Origin: Morinoia aosen
Lineage: Eukaryota; Arthropoda; Malacostraca; Amphipoda; Talitridae
Reading direction: 5' to 3'
DNA length: 64,000 nucleotides
Assembly (NCBI GenBank): GCA_030386875.1
Contig: CM059562.1
Span: forward strand, 65,594,201-65,658,200
The notes under the pieces were generated by a model. The model was not told the origin of the DNA and did not search any database. It worked only from the letters and a program-made list of their open reading frames with translations. Position 1 is the first letter of the stretch; every line of letters starts with the position of its first letter. Of the stretch, positions 48,350 to 59,312 are shown in pieces. The position numbers and the translations under genes were made by a program.

Positions 48350-50715
48350 CACCAAGATCGGGTAAATGGAAAGCCACATTTGCAGACTATAAATCCTTGG
48401 GAAATGTTTCTGATAGCATTATTTTGTAGTTTTAGGAATACAAATTCGAACATTCACTCCTAGAGGGTAAATATTTGTTTTAAAATAATTCCTACCAGCT
48501 TCAAGCCCCGATACGAAAGTTTTTACGAGTATGTGCCACGTTTGTGGGCTGCGGAACAAAAGTGATAGGGAAGTGTAATCATCAGAAGGCACCTTTTTAG
48601 CACTTGCAAATTTTGCATGAACAGAAAGAAGTTATTCATCAGAAAACGCAATTTCTAAAACATTGTTTACTCTCTTTCCCCATTTTCAAAAGCACCTGTC
48701 GTCTTTCCTAATTGAGCCCTGCAGAGTTGTTGACGCTTGAGTGTCTTGAATAGTGACAACTCAAGTCTTTTCCGTCACTGTTCCTCTGGCATTGTGATGT
48801 ACTGTGTGTTAGAGGTTCACTTAGGCAGGGACCGTATATCTCGGAAGCGTAAGTCAGAAATAATAAAAATATTTTCTAAATTCTTCTCGTTTCACTGAGA
48901 CACATAACTGCACTCGCTGCTACTATGATTAAATTATTTCACAAACCATAATGCAGCAAAATCATTTAATCCCACCAAACGATAATAAGAAAACTGTTTT
49001 TCAATAACACAACAGGGTAAATAGTTATTCGGAAATACTCATAACATAGAACAGTTAACTTTTCTATTTACAAATAATATCACGCGTTAATCAACCATGG
49101 AACAATTGCGGTTTTTAATTCCTGAAAGTTCAAAAAACTTTTTAGACATGAGAAAAATCAATGAAAGTCTGTTTTATACAGCCATCACACATTTAAACGC
49201 TGTTTTATACAGCCATCTAAATAATTTCTAACCGGCGTTCAAATAAAATATGGGAATAAAAAATCATAATTAGACGCAAGCTAGAGAGCATTTGTAGATG
49301 CAGGCAGAAGACACATGTGCTGACTGCGCAAAAAAATTGGTTCTTTCGTTGCCGAAGGCGGCGCAGCCAAGCGGAGGTCCGAAAGGAAACCGTTTGTCCA
49401 ATACAGCCAGCGGAAGTGAGCAGCGACGAGCGCACTTCAAAAGACTTCCAAATTTACCTTGAAAATATGGAGCTAAATAATGGGAAGACTTGTAAGCCTG
49501 AGCATTTTCTTGCTTACATGGAAACTTAAAGAAGGGCTAAAGAATATTCATGCGGTAATCTTCACTTGATAAATAAAAAAATCCACAGGCTGACTACCTT
49601 AGAAAAGAATGTTACCTCGTTAACACGTTTAACCGCGACGGGTTAAATTGAAGTTAAAAATTCAATTAAAAGTTGGAGACAATTGTAGTTAGCAATTTTA
49701 AAAATAGGAAACATTATTTGCATCGTGTTTTTATTTATCACTGATTAAGTATTTCTCAAAATTAAATTTGTGACTACTGGTCGGTCAGCAGCATTATGAA
49801 AATTCCTTACGTGTACACCGGTGGCTCACATCGTTACCAACGTGGTAATATACCAGCCAGGAACTTTCAAACGAAAATATCTTCATCAGAACGTGAAATT
49901 GAAACTCAAATGAGTGAAAGGAACGGAACAGATTTTTTTATTGAGAGTGATATTGCGCATTCAATTTTCCTATAGTATGAGAAAATATGTTTATAAAAAT
50001 GAAACCGGCTCACGCAACCGGCATTTTCAATTTTTGCACCATTGCACGTTTCCTTTGACACCCTGACCCATATATCTTAAGCAATGAATATCTTATTTTC
50101 TAACACGTAGGCATAATATATACATAGCAACCTTCTTGATTATGTTGAACAAGTTTTTTTTCCGTTTATTTCTTTCAGTCTACATGTTCACCTCGTAAAA
50201 ATGTGAATAACCAATCACACTTAGTATAGATGAGAACAATATGTTCCAATTTAAAGTTAAATTTTGTAATTGAATTCTGCCAGAAAATTGCCATCTCTGG
50301 GCTAAGAAAATGGAATTGAACAATAACTGTAGGTATATTTCAGTTTCATTAATATTTATTGGTAACTTAATTTCAAATTGATCAGGTGAAATTCAAGTAT
50401 CACTTCTCCTTGCAGTAGACATGGACTCGGCTACAGCATTTAACGAAATGGTACGCACAGTGTGAGTCAAATCTAGTCAAGAAAACCCTCAAAAACTCCC
50501 CTGAATGAGAAATTGATTTTTTGTCGGAAGAACGTGGGTTGTTTGGGTGGAGGAAACTCCCACTTTCCATTCCTCAGATCTTCAGCTATTCGTGTGTCCA
50601 CCCCTGAAAAAATCGGAATGCATAAATCTCTGTAATGACTGCCAAGACTAAAGACACCAGCTGCGACTGCGGCCTTGGAGTGTGCAACCTATGCGCTTAC
50701 CCACGAGAAGTATTC
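48350..50715. other. No gene recognised
   Basis: 2.4 kb. It has a 31-bp-spaced duplication of CTGTTTTATACAGCCATC (about 49169 and 49200) and a GC-richer patch at 49.32-49.44 kb with frames on both strands but no domain. Confidence 0.55.
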
Positions 50716-50718
50716 AGC

Positions 50719-51496
50719 ATAAAGTAAAACATGCAGCAGACATACGCGACAGAAAGTAAAACATGCCGCAGACATACGCGGCAGAAAGTAACATATGCAG
50801 CAGACATACGCGGCAGAAAGTAACATATGCAGCATACACACGCACAGAAAGTAACATATGCAGCAGACACACGCACAGAAAGTAACATATGCAGCAGACA
50901 TACGCGGCAGAAAGTAACATATGCAGCAGACATACGCGGCAGAAAGTAAAACATGCAGCAGACATACGCGGCAGAAAGTAACATATGCAGCAAACATACG
51001 CGGCAGAAAGTAAAACATGCAGCAGACATACGCGGCAGAAAGTAACATATGCAGCAGACATACGCGGCAGAAAGTAAAACATGCAGCAAACCTACGCGGC
51101 AGAAAGTAACATATGCAGCAGACATACGCGGCAGAAAGTAAAACATGCAGCAGACATACGCGGCAGAAAGTAACATATGTAGCAGACATACGCGGCAGAA
51201 AGTAAAACATGCAGCAGACATACGCGGCAGAAAGTAACATATGCAGCAGACATACGCGGCAGAAAGTAAAACATGCAGCAGACATACGCGGCAGAAAGTA
51301 ACATATGCAGCAGACATACGCGGCAGAAAGTAAAACATGCAGCAGACATACGCGGCAGAAAGTAAAACATGCAGCAGAAATACGTGGCAGAAAGTAACAT
51401 ATGCAGCAGACATGCGCGGCAAAAAGTAACATATGGAGCAGACATACGTGGCAGAAAGTAACATATGCAGCAGACATACGCAGCAAAAAGTAACAC
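50719..51496. repeat. 32-bp minisatellite with alternating unit types, about 24 copies
   Basis: The unit AGAAAGTAACATATGCAGCA+GACATACGCGGC (32 bp, type B) alternates with type A, in which AACATATG is AAAACATG. From about 50935 to 51350 the order is A-B-A-B with little exception, so the true repeat there is a 64-bp dimer. The left end has a run of B units, two of which have CACACGCACAG. The minus-strand unit is stop-free in all frames. That produces three overlapping frames of up to 265 codons (Cys-rich, reading CCICYFLPRMSAA), treated here as repeat by-products. Confidence 0.95.
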
Positions 51497-51499
51497 AGA

Positions 51500-52300
51500 C
51501 GGATCTAAGGACTTGAATAACATTTTCAGCAATGATGTGTACGAAAATTGATCGAATTTTGGGGAAATTCAGTCAATAGCCAACAATAATAATAATTCTT
51601 GGACGCAATACGTTTCAGTGTTTCGAAGTGAGACGATGTGTTTCAGAGCTTCTGTGAGTGCATCACTTGAATGATTAAATCTGGCGCTTCGGGAGCAAAA
51701 ACTCCCGGAGACGTCTCCAAGAAGAACTGCACTTGAAATCTATCTGGTGAAGGGAAGAAATTTTTTTTTTGAGGACGAAAAGTTATGTAAGTTGTGAATT
51801 TTCAACAGCAAAATTGAAAAAAAAGGCGGAGCTAGTGAACTTTTTATTGTAGTTCTAACGTGCACGTAATTTTTTTCCGAACTTGTTATTTGACGATGCT
51901 GGAAAATTTCAAACTAGATACTACGAAGATAAATATCAAATATACCTAGAGGCAGATACGGATCCCCTGTCTGCATAACTTTTGTTCCCCTTATGATAAC
52001 AAAGTTAAATCGCTGCTTGCAATTCTAGAGAACTGCGCCTAAACGCTGTTGCTGTATACCACGATAGTAGTACTTGATGAAATCCCTATCTTAAACTTTT
52101 CATTCGCCCTCAGCGGCACTTGAATAAACGAAGAATCAATTCGAAAATATCATTTAATACGATTAAATCAATTCAATCTGCCGAAGCATTCCATGAAAGC
52201 CTCGAGAGCTGCACAGGCAATCGCTAGCCTATTGCATTTTGTCCCGAGCTCAGATGAACTCCTATCTCAGTCTTTCAATATTTTTTATGGCGATTGGGCA
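51500..52300. other. No gene recognised
   Basis: AT-rich spacer between the minisatellite and the LINE fragment. A 52-codon frame starting at about 52194 (MKASRAAQAIASLLHFVPSS...) overlaps the LINE junction; no homology was recognised. Confidence 0.55.
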
Positions 52301-53325
52301 TACTTCATACTCGGCATACTCGGCATACTCGGTCTCATGCAGTCCTCTTAGATAACAAGTTGTCCCCATTCCTTCAAAACAGCTTTGGTGTCCCTCAAGG
52401 ATCAATTCTGGGCCCGCTACTGTTTTCAATTTTCATAAACGATTTCCCTCCAATGCCTTCTAACACACGAATCTCCATGTATGCAGATGACGTCCAAATT
52501 GCAATGACAAGCTCTGTAGCAGAAATACCACAGACGAAAAAAGGAGCTGAAGCTCTATTGATCAGCCTCAAGTCATGGTATGACCAAAATGGTCTCAAGC
52601 TAAACGCGAACAAAACACAATTCATTATTTTTGGGTCAAAGCATTCAATAAACAACATTCGAAATCTAGATCTAACTCTTACAGTTGGGAATGATACAAT
52701 TCACCCATCAGAAAAAGTAAAAAACTTAGGTATTTGGTTCGATAGAAACATGTCCTTCAAATCCCACGTTGATAAAACCTGCAACGCAATTCACGGGACC
52801 TTACTGTTTTTCAATCGTATAAAAAATATGCTTGACGAAGAATCTAGATTGTTGGCCGTTCATTCTCTGGTCTTATCACGTATTGACTACTGTAGCCTGG
52901 TCTGGGGAGGTATATCCAAAGATCTTCAGAAAGACCTACAAAAATGCATGAATTTTGCAGCAAAGGTTGTATGCAACGGTAAATTCAAAAAGCATGACCA
53001 CGTAACACCTCTCCTGCATAAACTTGGCTGGGCTCCGATTCGGGAAAGGTTCCAGGCGCACAAAGCCCAATACGTTTTCTCCTCTTTATATCTTCCTCAT
53101 AGCAGTGCTGAAATAGTGGAATTCCACTCCCCTACCGTCACGAACCAAAGGCCGAACAGGAGACGTGATGTCTCAATCAAATACCGTTCATCCAACATCG
53201 GGCAGAAGGCTCTGTCAGTATCAGGCGCCTTACTATGGAACAGACTCCCCCAGAGCTTCAAAACCCCTCAAACACTGAGAGAATTCAAAACTAAAATGGC
53301 TCTCTATCTTGCGTCAACACAATAA
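52294..53325 (+). CDS. LINE reverse transcriptase, C-terminal part (5'-truncated)
   Basis: A 343-codon uninterrupted frame. Its first ~15 codons are filler sequence; LINE homology starts near 52336. FGVPQGSILGPLLF (residues 31-44) is RT motif B. MYADDVQI (62-69) carries the YADD catalytic pair. LKLNANKTQFIIFG (101-114) and KNLGIWFD (143-150) are the following conserved blocks. The C-terminal ~190 residues, with RIDYCSLVWGG and LWNRLPQSF, are typical of the thumb/connection region of CR1/L2/Jockey-type LINEs. The amino-terminal RT motifs (including the first catalytic Asp), the endonuclease domain and ORF1 are absent, so it cannot move by itself. The absence of stops over 330 codons indicates a fairly young insertion. 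Confidence 0.9.
   Translation: MGILHTRHTRHTRSHAVLLDNKLSPFLQNSFGVPQGSILGPLLFSIFINDFPPMPSNTRISMYADDVQIAMTSSVAEIPQTKKGAEALLISLKSWYDQNGLKLNANKTQFIIFGSKHSINNIRNLDLTLTVGNDTIHPSEKVKNLGIWFDRNMSFKSHVDKTCNAIHGTLLFFNRIKNMLDEESRLLAVHSLVLSRIDYCSLVWGGISKDLQKDLQKCMNFAAKVVCNGKFKKHDHVTPLLHKLGWAPIRERFQAHKAQYVFSSLYLPHSSAEIVEFHSPTVTNQRPNRRRDVSIKYRSSNIGQKALSVSGALLWNRLPQSFKTPQTLREFKTKMALYLASTQ
52306..52332. repeat. CATACTCGG x3 at the LINE 5' junction
   Basis: Three exact 9-bp copies in tandem lie immediately before the first recognisable LINE codons. They read His-Thr-Arg repeats in the LINE frame and could be filler DNA made during 5'-truncated insertion. Confidence 0.9.
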
Positions 53326-53560
53326 GTGTGAACTGCAGCACGTGCTGGAGGGGTTTCGTACATGCAGTACGTGTGTGCGTATATGCGTATGGATATCGGT
53401 GTACGTGTGTGCGTGTCTGTAAGTTTAGAACGTATTCCCTTTTAAAAATGCTCATATTGATCCTGTAGAGACGCAGTGTCGTCCTTTACGCTCTTCCAGT
53501 GTGCTTTCGGCCACACCATTTGAGGTGGTTTTGACTTTCTCGTTTTGCCCCAGCAATCTT
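52336..53560 (+). mobile_element. 5'-truncated CR1/Jockey-like LINE with 3' UTR
   Basis: The coding part ends at 53325 and is followed by a GT/GC-rich stretch with TGTGTGCGTATATGCGTATG-type sequence, likely 3' UTR. The 3' boundary is a guess; no poly-A tail or target-site duplication was found. The element shares the plus orientation with the dispersed repeats that follow at 53.96-55.7 kb. Confidence 0.7.
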
Positions 53561-53954
53561 GATAATGTTACGGTTGGCATTGTACATCGGTCCCTCTCAT
53601 CTATTTTGAATCCGGTAAATTTTTCTGTGCCAAAGCTTGTAGTATACGAAATTTAAATTTTTCCGTTATTGTAAAATCGTTCACTTCATCCATACCAGGT
53701 ATTTTAGCTTACCAGTTGGTACAAAACAATGTAAAACTGCCTATAACATCAACCTAGCAGTCAAAGATGCAAATTAATTTTGGATCTACCCGTTGTACCT
53801 TCAACCTTTAATCCCTCATTTCACTAGTTCCAACGTTCGCAAGCTCAAATTTCAATATGGAAATGCACCAACTTGAGTGTTCTTAACAACACATCACATA
53901 TGCAATGTTTTCCTGACCCCTTGAAATAAAATCCAGTGTTAAAATCAGACCAAC

Positions 53955-54155
53955 ACAAGGGAGAGAATGCATTTATCTACGTACTTTTCTCCTAATTATT
54001 TGTTCCAAAACTTAACCGATAGAAATATTACGATCCTCATGTATTTGATATCAACACAATAGAAGGAATGCATTTTCTTTGTACTTTTCTCCCAACCATT
54101 TGTTTCAAAATCAATCAATATAAATATTACGATCCTCATGTATTCGATCTCAAGT
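53955..54155 (+). repeat. Dispersed repeat family, copies 3a/3b in tandem
   Basis: GAATGCATTT...GTACTTTTCTCC..A.CATTTGTT..AAAA and AAATATTACGATCCTCATGT occur twice, 101 bp apart (starts 53965 and 54066). Homologous to 55.5-55.68 kb and, inverted, to 21.8-21.9 and 47.82-47.91 kb. Confidence 0.75.
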
Positions 54156-54825
54156 CATGGTCTTAACTTTAAGATACTCGTAAATACTTTTCGCTCATAT
54201 TGAAGCTTTTTGAACATGCGACGGAGTTCATTAGCAATTTTTTTTGTGTATATCGGTGTTCCAGCTGTGTAGCAAATATTACAGGCTCGTGATCCAATAA
54301 CACGCACCCTAACAAGAGTATCTTTCAGCTATGTGTCACAGGGATTTTGTGTTCTTAGTGACTCACTTTCATCTTGCATTTCCAAACCCAAATCAATCAC
54401 CGCAAAGAGAGAGAGCGGATGTCAAATGTGAAGGTATCTTAGTACATACTCTCTCTACTTCGATCTCGTTGAAACATGTAAAAAGGCCTCGGATCTGACG
54501 AATGTCATAACTTTGAAAATCATCATTTTAATCTTCTTATTCTGGTCTCGAATTGCTGTCGTAAGCTTTGTGTGATGAACTCTTCTTACCTTTTTATTCT
54601 CGTGAATACACTACGACAACACTAATTTTAAATAGTTAACTTTTGCAAGGTTCCACCTATGTTGAAAATATTACATCTAGCGATGTAAAAAAATACTTTT
54701 CATGTCTTTAACCCCGATGTACTCTTTGCGAAAGTACTATTTGCGCAAGTAAGAAATATCATAACCATCTTGTGTATTGTTATAGCAAATATAATCGTTG
54801 GGACACCTTGCATAAGGATGAAAGA

Positions 54826-54925
54826 TCGGATGTGGGCTTTCACCGGATGTAAGATATAAACAAATGTAGGCGTAACCAAATGTAGAGGCATGACCGGATG
54901 CGGGGCATCACCGGAGGAGGGAGTG
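54826..54925. repeat. Degenerate 16-18-bp repeat ACCGGATGTAGGCATA
   Basis: ATCGGATGTGGGC, ACCGGATGTAAGA, ACAAATGTAGGCGT, ACCAAATGTAGAGGCATG, ACCGGATGCGGGGCATC and ACCGGAGGAGGGAG follow one another at 16-18-bp intervals. Confidence 0.7.
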
Positions 54926-55164
54926 AAGTGTTGTCGGATGGGCGAAAGGAATTCCTGGATTTTGGAGTTGATAATTTATTAGAAAATAATACGCTCCATT
55001 TCCATTTCCGGGCACCACAGATGAAGTACTAGTAATTGTGGAAAGCAACCTCATTCCGCTGCGTGGAACCAAAAGTTGTGATGCTCATTTTGTTCGACCG
55101 GAGTAAGCAAGATCAATATTAGAATGACTTAACGAACGTAAAATAAGATAAATTTTCAATCCCT

Positions 55165-55220
55165 AGCAAAAACTTCAGAAATTGAAACTTAGAAATTGAA
55201 ACACAGAAACTGAAACTTAG
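55165..55220. repeat. 15-bp repeat, about four copies
   Basis: CAGAAATTGAAACTTAGAAATTGAAACACAGAAACTGAAACTTAG: a tandem of (C/T)(A)GAAATTGAAAC(T). Confidence 0.75.
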
Positions 55221-55289
55221 TGCCGCCCTCCAAATGCAAACGATCCTCTTATACATATTAATGATTATTTTTTATTAACTTGTGCTTCT

Positions 55290-55690
55290 CCCTAAATCCT
55301 GTGTCGACAACCATCATGTGTATTACGATAACCAAGCATGAATAGCAATTAAGGATCTAAATCATATGTTCCAACACTTAACATGGATACTACGATAACC
55401 ATGTACAAATAGCAATTAAGGGTTTCTATGCTAAGGTATTCGAATGCATTTTTCGCTTTCATTTTTCAATACTTGTGCGTACTAATGAAAGTGTTTTTCA
55501 AATGAACGTCGCGAGGATTGTGCTCTCCTAGTTCAAAATCAGATTAGGCAAGGAAAGGAACTCAATTTTGTTGTACTTTTCTATCAATCATTTTGTTTCA
55601 ACATTCTACACGGGTATTACGATACCAATGTGTTATAATCATTTAAGGATGTTAATGTTAAGGTGTTTTAAAAACCAATGTATCGACATT
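55290..55690 (+). repeat. Dispersed repeat family, copies 4a-4c
   Basis: Three ATTACGAT/ACTACGAT..CCATGTG cores occur near 55320, 55392 and 55615. The first two are followed by TAGCAATTAAGG, and the last by ATCATTTAAGGATGTTAATG. GAATGCATTTTTCGC and GTACTTTTCTATCAATCATT blocks are also present. The 55615 core plus downstream block corresponds to the reverse complement of about 47750-47860. Confidence 0.7.
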
Positions 55691-55699
55691 TCATGTTTG

Positions 55700-57250
55700 T
55701 ACTTTATTGGAAATAAAATGTTTTTCTTTCTTTCTTTTTTCTTCATTCTCAATAATAATGAACAGGAATTCAGTAGATTTATAGCCTGCTTTGGAGAAAA
55801 TAATTCAGTTTTAATTATGTTGGCTGGTTTTGGTCGTGAGCAAGTTATGGAATGAATTTTTAAGATAAATCTTCAATGTGAATTGTATCTTAATTAATAG
55901 CGATCAATGATTTTTAAGATGATAACCAGTCGTTTAATTTTTAATTTGTAGCCCTAACGAATCTGAGAGCGGATACGTGCTGGCTTCTTGTAGTTTTATC
56001 AGAATTTGTCGTTTTTATCTGACTGAAATGCTCGATATTTAGATGACTGATATCAATAAGACATCAAGTGAGCAATTTAAATTTGAATTCAAACTACATT
56101 TAATATATTCAGTAATTTTTACAGATGCGCAACCTAATTTAGAACATTTTATATAACATATAACATAAAACATATCACATTATATTTAAATATTTTTTAC
56201 AAGCTGATTGAGTGAGAAATATATCTGCATCCAATGACACGAAATGTGTTCATGACCTTATAAAATAGTTCCAGTATGTAAGATAGAGCTTGCAACTCAA
56301 TACTCCTTTTCGATTAAGTATTTCAAAGTGTTATACTTTTTTAAGGGTTTCGTGAAAATTAAATGGATTTGAGTTGCTACTTCATCGAAAAGTTGAATTC
56401 ACCTTCTAGGCTACGTCAAGTTTTTTAAGAATTTTGAGGTATCAAAAATTCAATTAAGAGCAATGTGGCAATGTTGAGAGGATGTATTGTGGAACATGAC
56501 TCATTCATGTTTCAGTCATTCAATAGAACTGTTAATTTTAAAATAATAAGAAAAACTTTCCAGCTACGAAGTATTTTTTACTGGTCTAACTGTATCAAAA
56601 TTGAACGCTAACTACAGTTGAGTAGCAACCGTAAAAGAGACATGAATCACGGTAAATGAACATCTTTTTCCCGCAATTAGCATTTATTGCACGCGTGTTG
56701 GAAAGGCATAACGTCAGCTGATGTTCCTCAGAAATAAATAAATTAACCAAGTAAATGATTTTAAACTTCAGCTTTATCTTTTTGCAAGTAGCAAATAATT
56801 TTGAGTGTCATATGGGGCCAAGTCTTTTACATTTGAACACTGTACTCAAGTATTTATTTTCGTGGAAGATTTTGAGAGAAATTCTACGAGTGGTATATGG
56901 ACATCAACTTCATTAAATACCTACCTATAGATGAAGTTTAGCGAAAAAAAATCCAAAGTTTAATTTTGTTCATGAATGCTCCCAAATAGAGCGGTCGAAA
57001 CTTGTACGAAAAAAATACGTCCTACATGAAATGAGGAAAATTTTAATGTCTGGTGAACTCATGAGCGGATGGGCTGAACTGCAGTGCTTGCTCGCGTACA
57101 AAAACTTATCCTTCAGAGCACGGATATTGATATGGTTGTACGATCATGGGTAATCGACTTCGGATATACACCGTAAATAATTTTAATTTCTAAGACTCTT
57201 AAAGACGTTGAAGTCTGAACAATACTGAATTAAATGATATTTTATTTTTC
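55700..57250. other. No gene recognised
   Basis: Very AT-rich, with TTTCTTTCTTTC-type low complexity at about 55725. No domain or repeat was recognised. Confidence 0.6.
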
Positions 57251-57253
57251 CAG

Positions 57254-57458
57254 AGAGCTAAAGATGAAGTTTTTATAAAGAGGAACGATTCCTTTTATCA
57301 TGGCATTTTTAGCTACTTTAATTTTCCTTTCCATCCTGAAAGTAGTCATAGTTCTGGCTCTTCTAATCTATCAAGTACAAAGAAGCGTGAGTAAAATTAA
57401 AAAAAAACATTCTCAAGGTTTTTTGAAGTTTAAGCTTGAGCTTTTGAAATGGAGGTAA
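57254..57458 (+). CDS. Candidate first coding exon or microprotein with a signal-anchor helix
   Basis: TTTATTTTTCCAG at 57241-57253 is a strong 3' splice site. Forty-seven bases later ATG at 57300 has A at -3 and G at +4. It opens MAFLATLIFLSILKVVIVLA followed by LLIYQVQRS, a ~23-residue hydrophobic helix ending in basic residues. The frame then meets GC|GTGAGT at 57387 (strong donor, phase 0 after 29 codons). If unspliced it runs to 52 codons with a Lys-rich tail and TAA at 57456-57458; a second donor-like GAG|GTAAGA overlaps that stop. It could be the first coding exon of a signal-anchored protein (many microsomal enzymes begin this way), a small membrane peptide, or chance in AT-rich DNA. 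No downstream exon was identified. Confidence 0.3.
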
Positions 57459-59210
57459 GAACAATTATTGGAAAATAAAAGAGCATTCACTGAATCGAAA
57501 GCGGCTGTCAGTGTTTGTCGCGATGTTCAGTATATCGGTAGTCGATTTTCGATAGCTTGCGAATATTGAGAACTCGAGACCGTACATCGGAGAGAAACTT
57601 CACTTCTTCTAGCTCGTTTAAGGGAAGACCATGTTCACGCCGATGAAAGTTACGAAGTTTGACTCCGGTGGTGACCAAGGTATCGCAAAACGGTTAAGAG
57701 CTGATTTCAGAGCTCGAGCTTTTCGATTGGGGTTTTACGGGAGAAAACTGCTTCTGTTACGACCCTAGACAATGGAAGAGCAAAAACGTTCCAGTTTGTA
57801 ATTTACAAAGGCTTTGAGAGCACTGAATGAGGGAGTTTTCAAGCCACATGAGGGGAAAAGAATTGAGAGTTTTTGCTGCAGTATTCAATGATATCCTTCT
57901 TTGTGTTATCAAGATAATGATCTGCACCCACAGCAGTCTTTGTTATATCATATTCTCCTAATTGAAGAAGTTATTCCTACGTACACATTGTTTACGAGAA
58001 GATTAAAAAAAATGAAAACTGCCATCAATTGTTTGACATCAAGCACGCGAACACGCTATATTTGATGCTCTGGGATAAATACTGGTGTTGATATTGGACT
58101 CATTTTTTACGATTGTTTCGCGCGAGAAAATTCTTGAACATTTAGTACAACAGCACAAAACATTTGAACCGAACAGCATTTTCATGCGACCTTTCTCCCA
58201 TGAAAACAACCCTGACCCTGAATTTCAACTTCAGAATTTTCCTTTGCTGGAGCTCTCTTCCGGAGACCCAATGCGCTGAATTTTGAGCTCAGTAGATACT
58301 TTTACTGAAGGAATATATGAATATAGAGTTGCATCAAGCCTGCTAACAGCCATTTTTCATTTCGTGCACAAACGTTCAATTATATGGTAGGAAATATGAC
58401 TCGTTTTTACTAGAATCCACGATATCTGGCATTCATACCAGAGGATCACGAAGTAAACTCCATTTGAACGATGTTTTCGACGTGAAAATGATGCTGTTCT
58501 TATTATTATTCCCAACGTATTAAGCGATGAATCATTTCGCAAGTGGACGCAAAACTTGGTCATGAAGAAACTTTTTGAACCAATATTTGAGTCATTAGAA
58601 GAGAATTGTGAACGCCAAATGGCTTGATTAAAACCGTCTCAATTTTTTGCCTCTCAAGAGATCCAAAGACATCCAATTAAACGAGCTGAAAACCTTTAAA
58701 ATGAGGATTAGGATTATCTTTCTAGTTCATTAACCTCTGAAAACTTTCCTTCCTAATTACAAAATATGACAGAACGAATGTGGATATTGTGTGAATTTTC
58801 TGGTGAGTTTACGCATTTACTGCATTTTAACATATTGTAATTTTGCATTGTTTTTGAATGAAATAATAACGTCGAAATAATAACGTCATTTAAACTGGTA
58901 ACTGTAAGATGCATTCGTGGTAATTGGGATAGCAAACTGAATCTTATTAAATTTGTGGCGATGGCTAGTGAAGAAGCGGAAAAGTCGAAAAAAGTATCTA
59001 GATACTCTTTTTTCACAAGTTTTCTATTTTTCATAAGTCAATAAAAAAATGCAAAAATTTCAGGCAGATAATATTCACAAAACTGCTTCATATATGATAG
59101 AAGTTGTTTTAAAGGTTTTTCGCATATATACTGAATCACAGTAAAATTAGTAGCAGTTCATTATGCACGGTGTATATTTTAACAAATTTGCAGGAAATGA
59201 AAGAAAAATT

Positions 59211-59312
59211 GGATCCATTTTCAACGTAAGATAGGTTATCCCTAGAAGTACTAAAAAATACTGGATCAATTTTCAACGCAAGACAGGTTATTTCTAGAAA
59301 TACTTCTTTCCG
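59211..59312. repeat. 52-bp tandem duplication
   Basis: GGATCCATTTTCAACGTAAG at 59211 and GGATCAATTTTCAACGCAAG at 59263 start two copies that continue with ATAGGTTATCCCTAGAAGTA-like text; a few differences. Confidence 0.85.

Noticed and set aside
50689-51532. Minus-strand frames of 265, 255, 146 and 122 codons
   Set aside because: They are the stop-free 32-bp minisatellite read in three frames. The peptide is a 32-residue repeat with no unique sequence, so no support for a gene.
52395-52658. 87-codon minus-strand frame
   Set aside because: Antisense shadow of the LINE reverse transcriptase.
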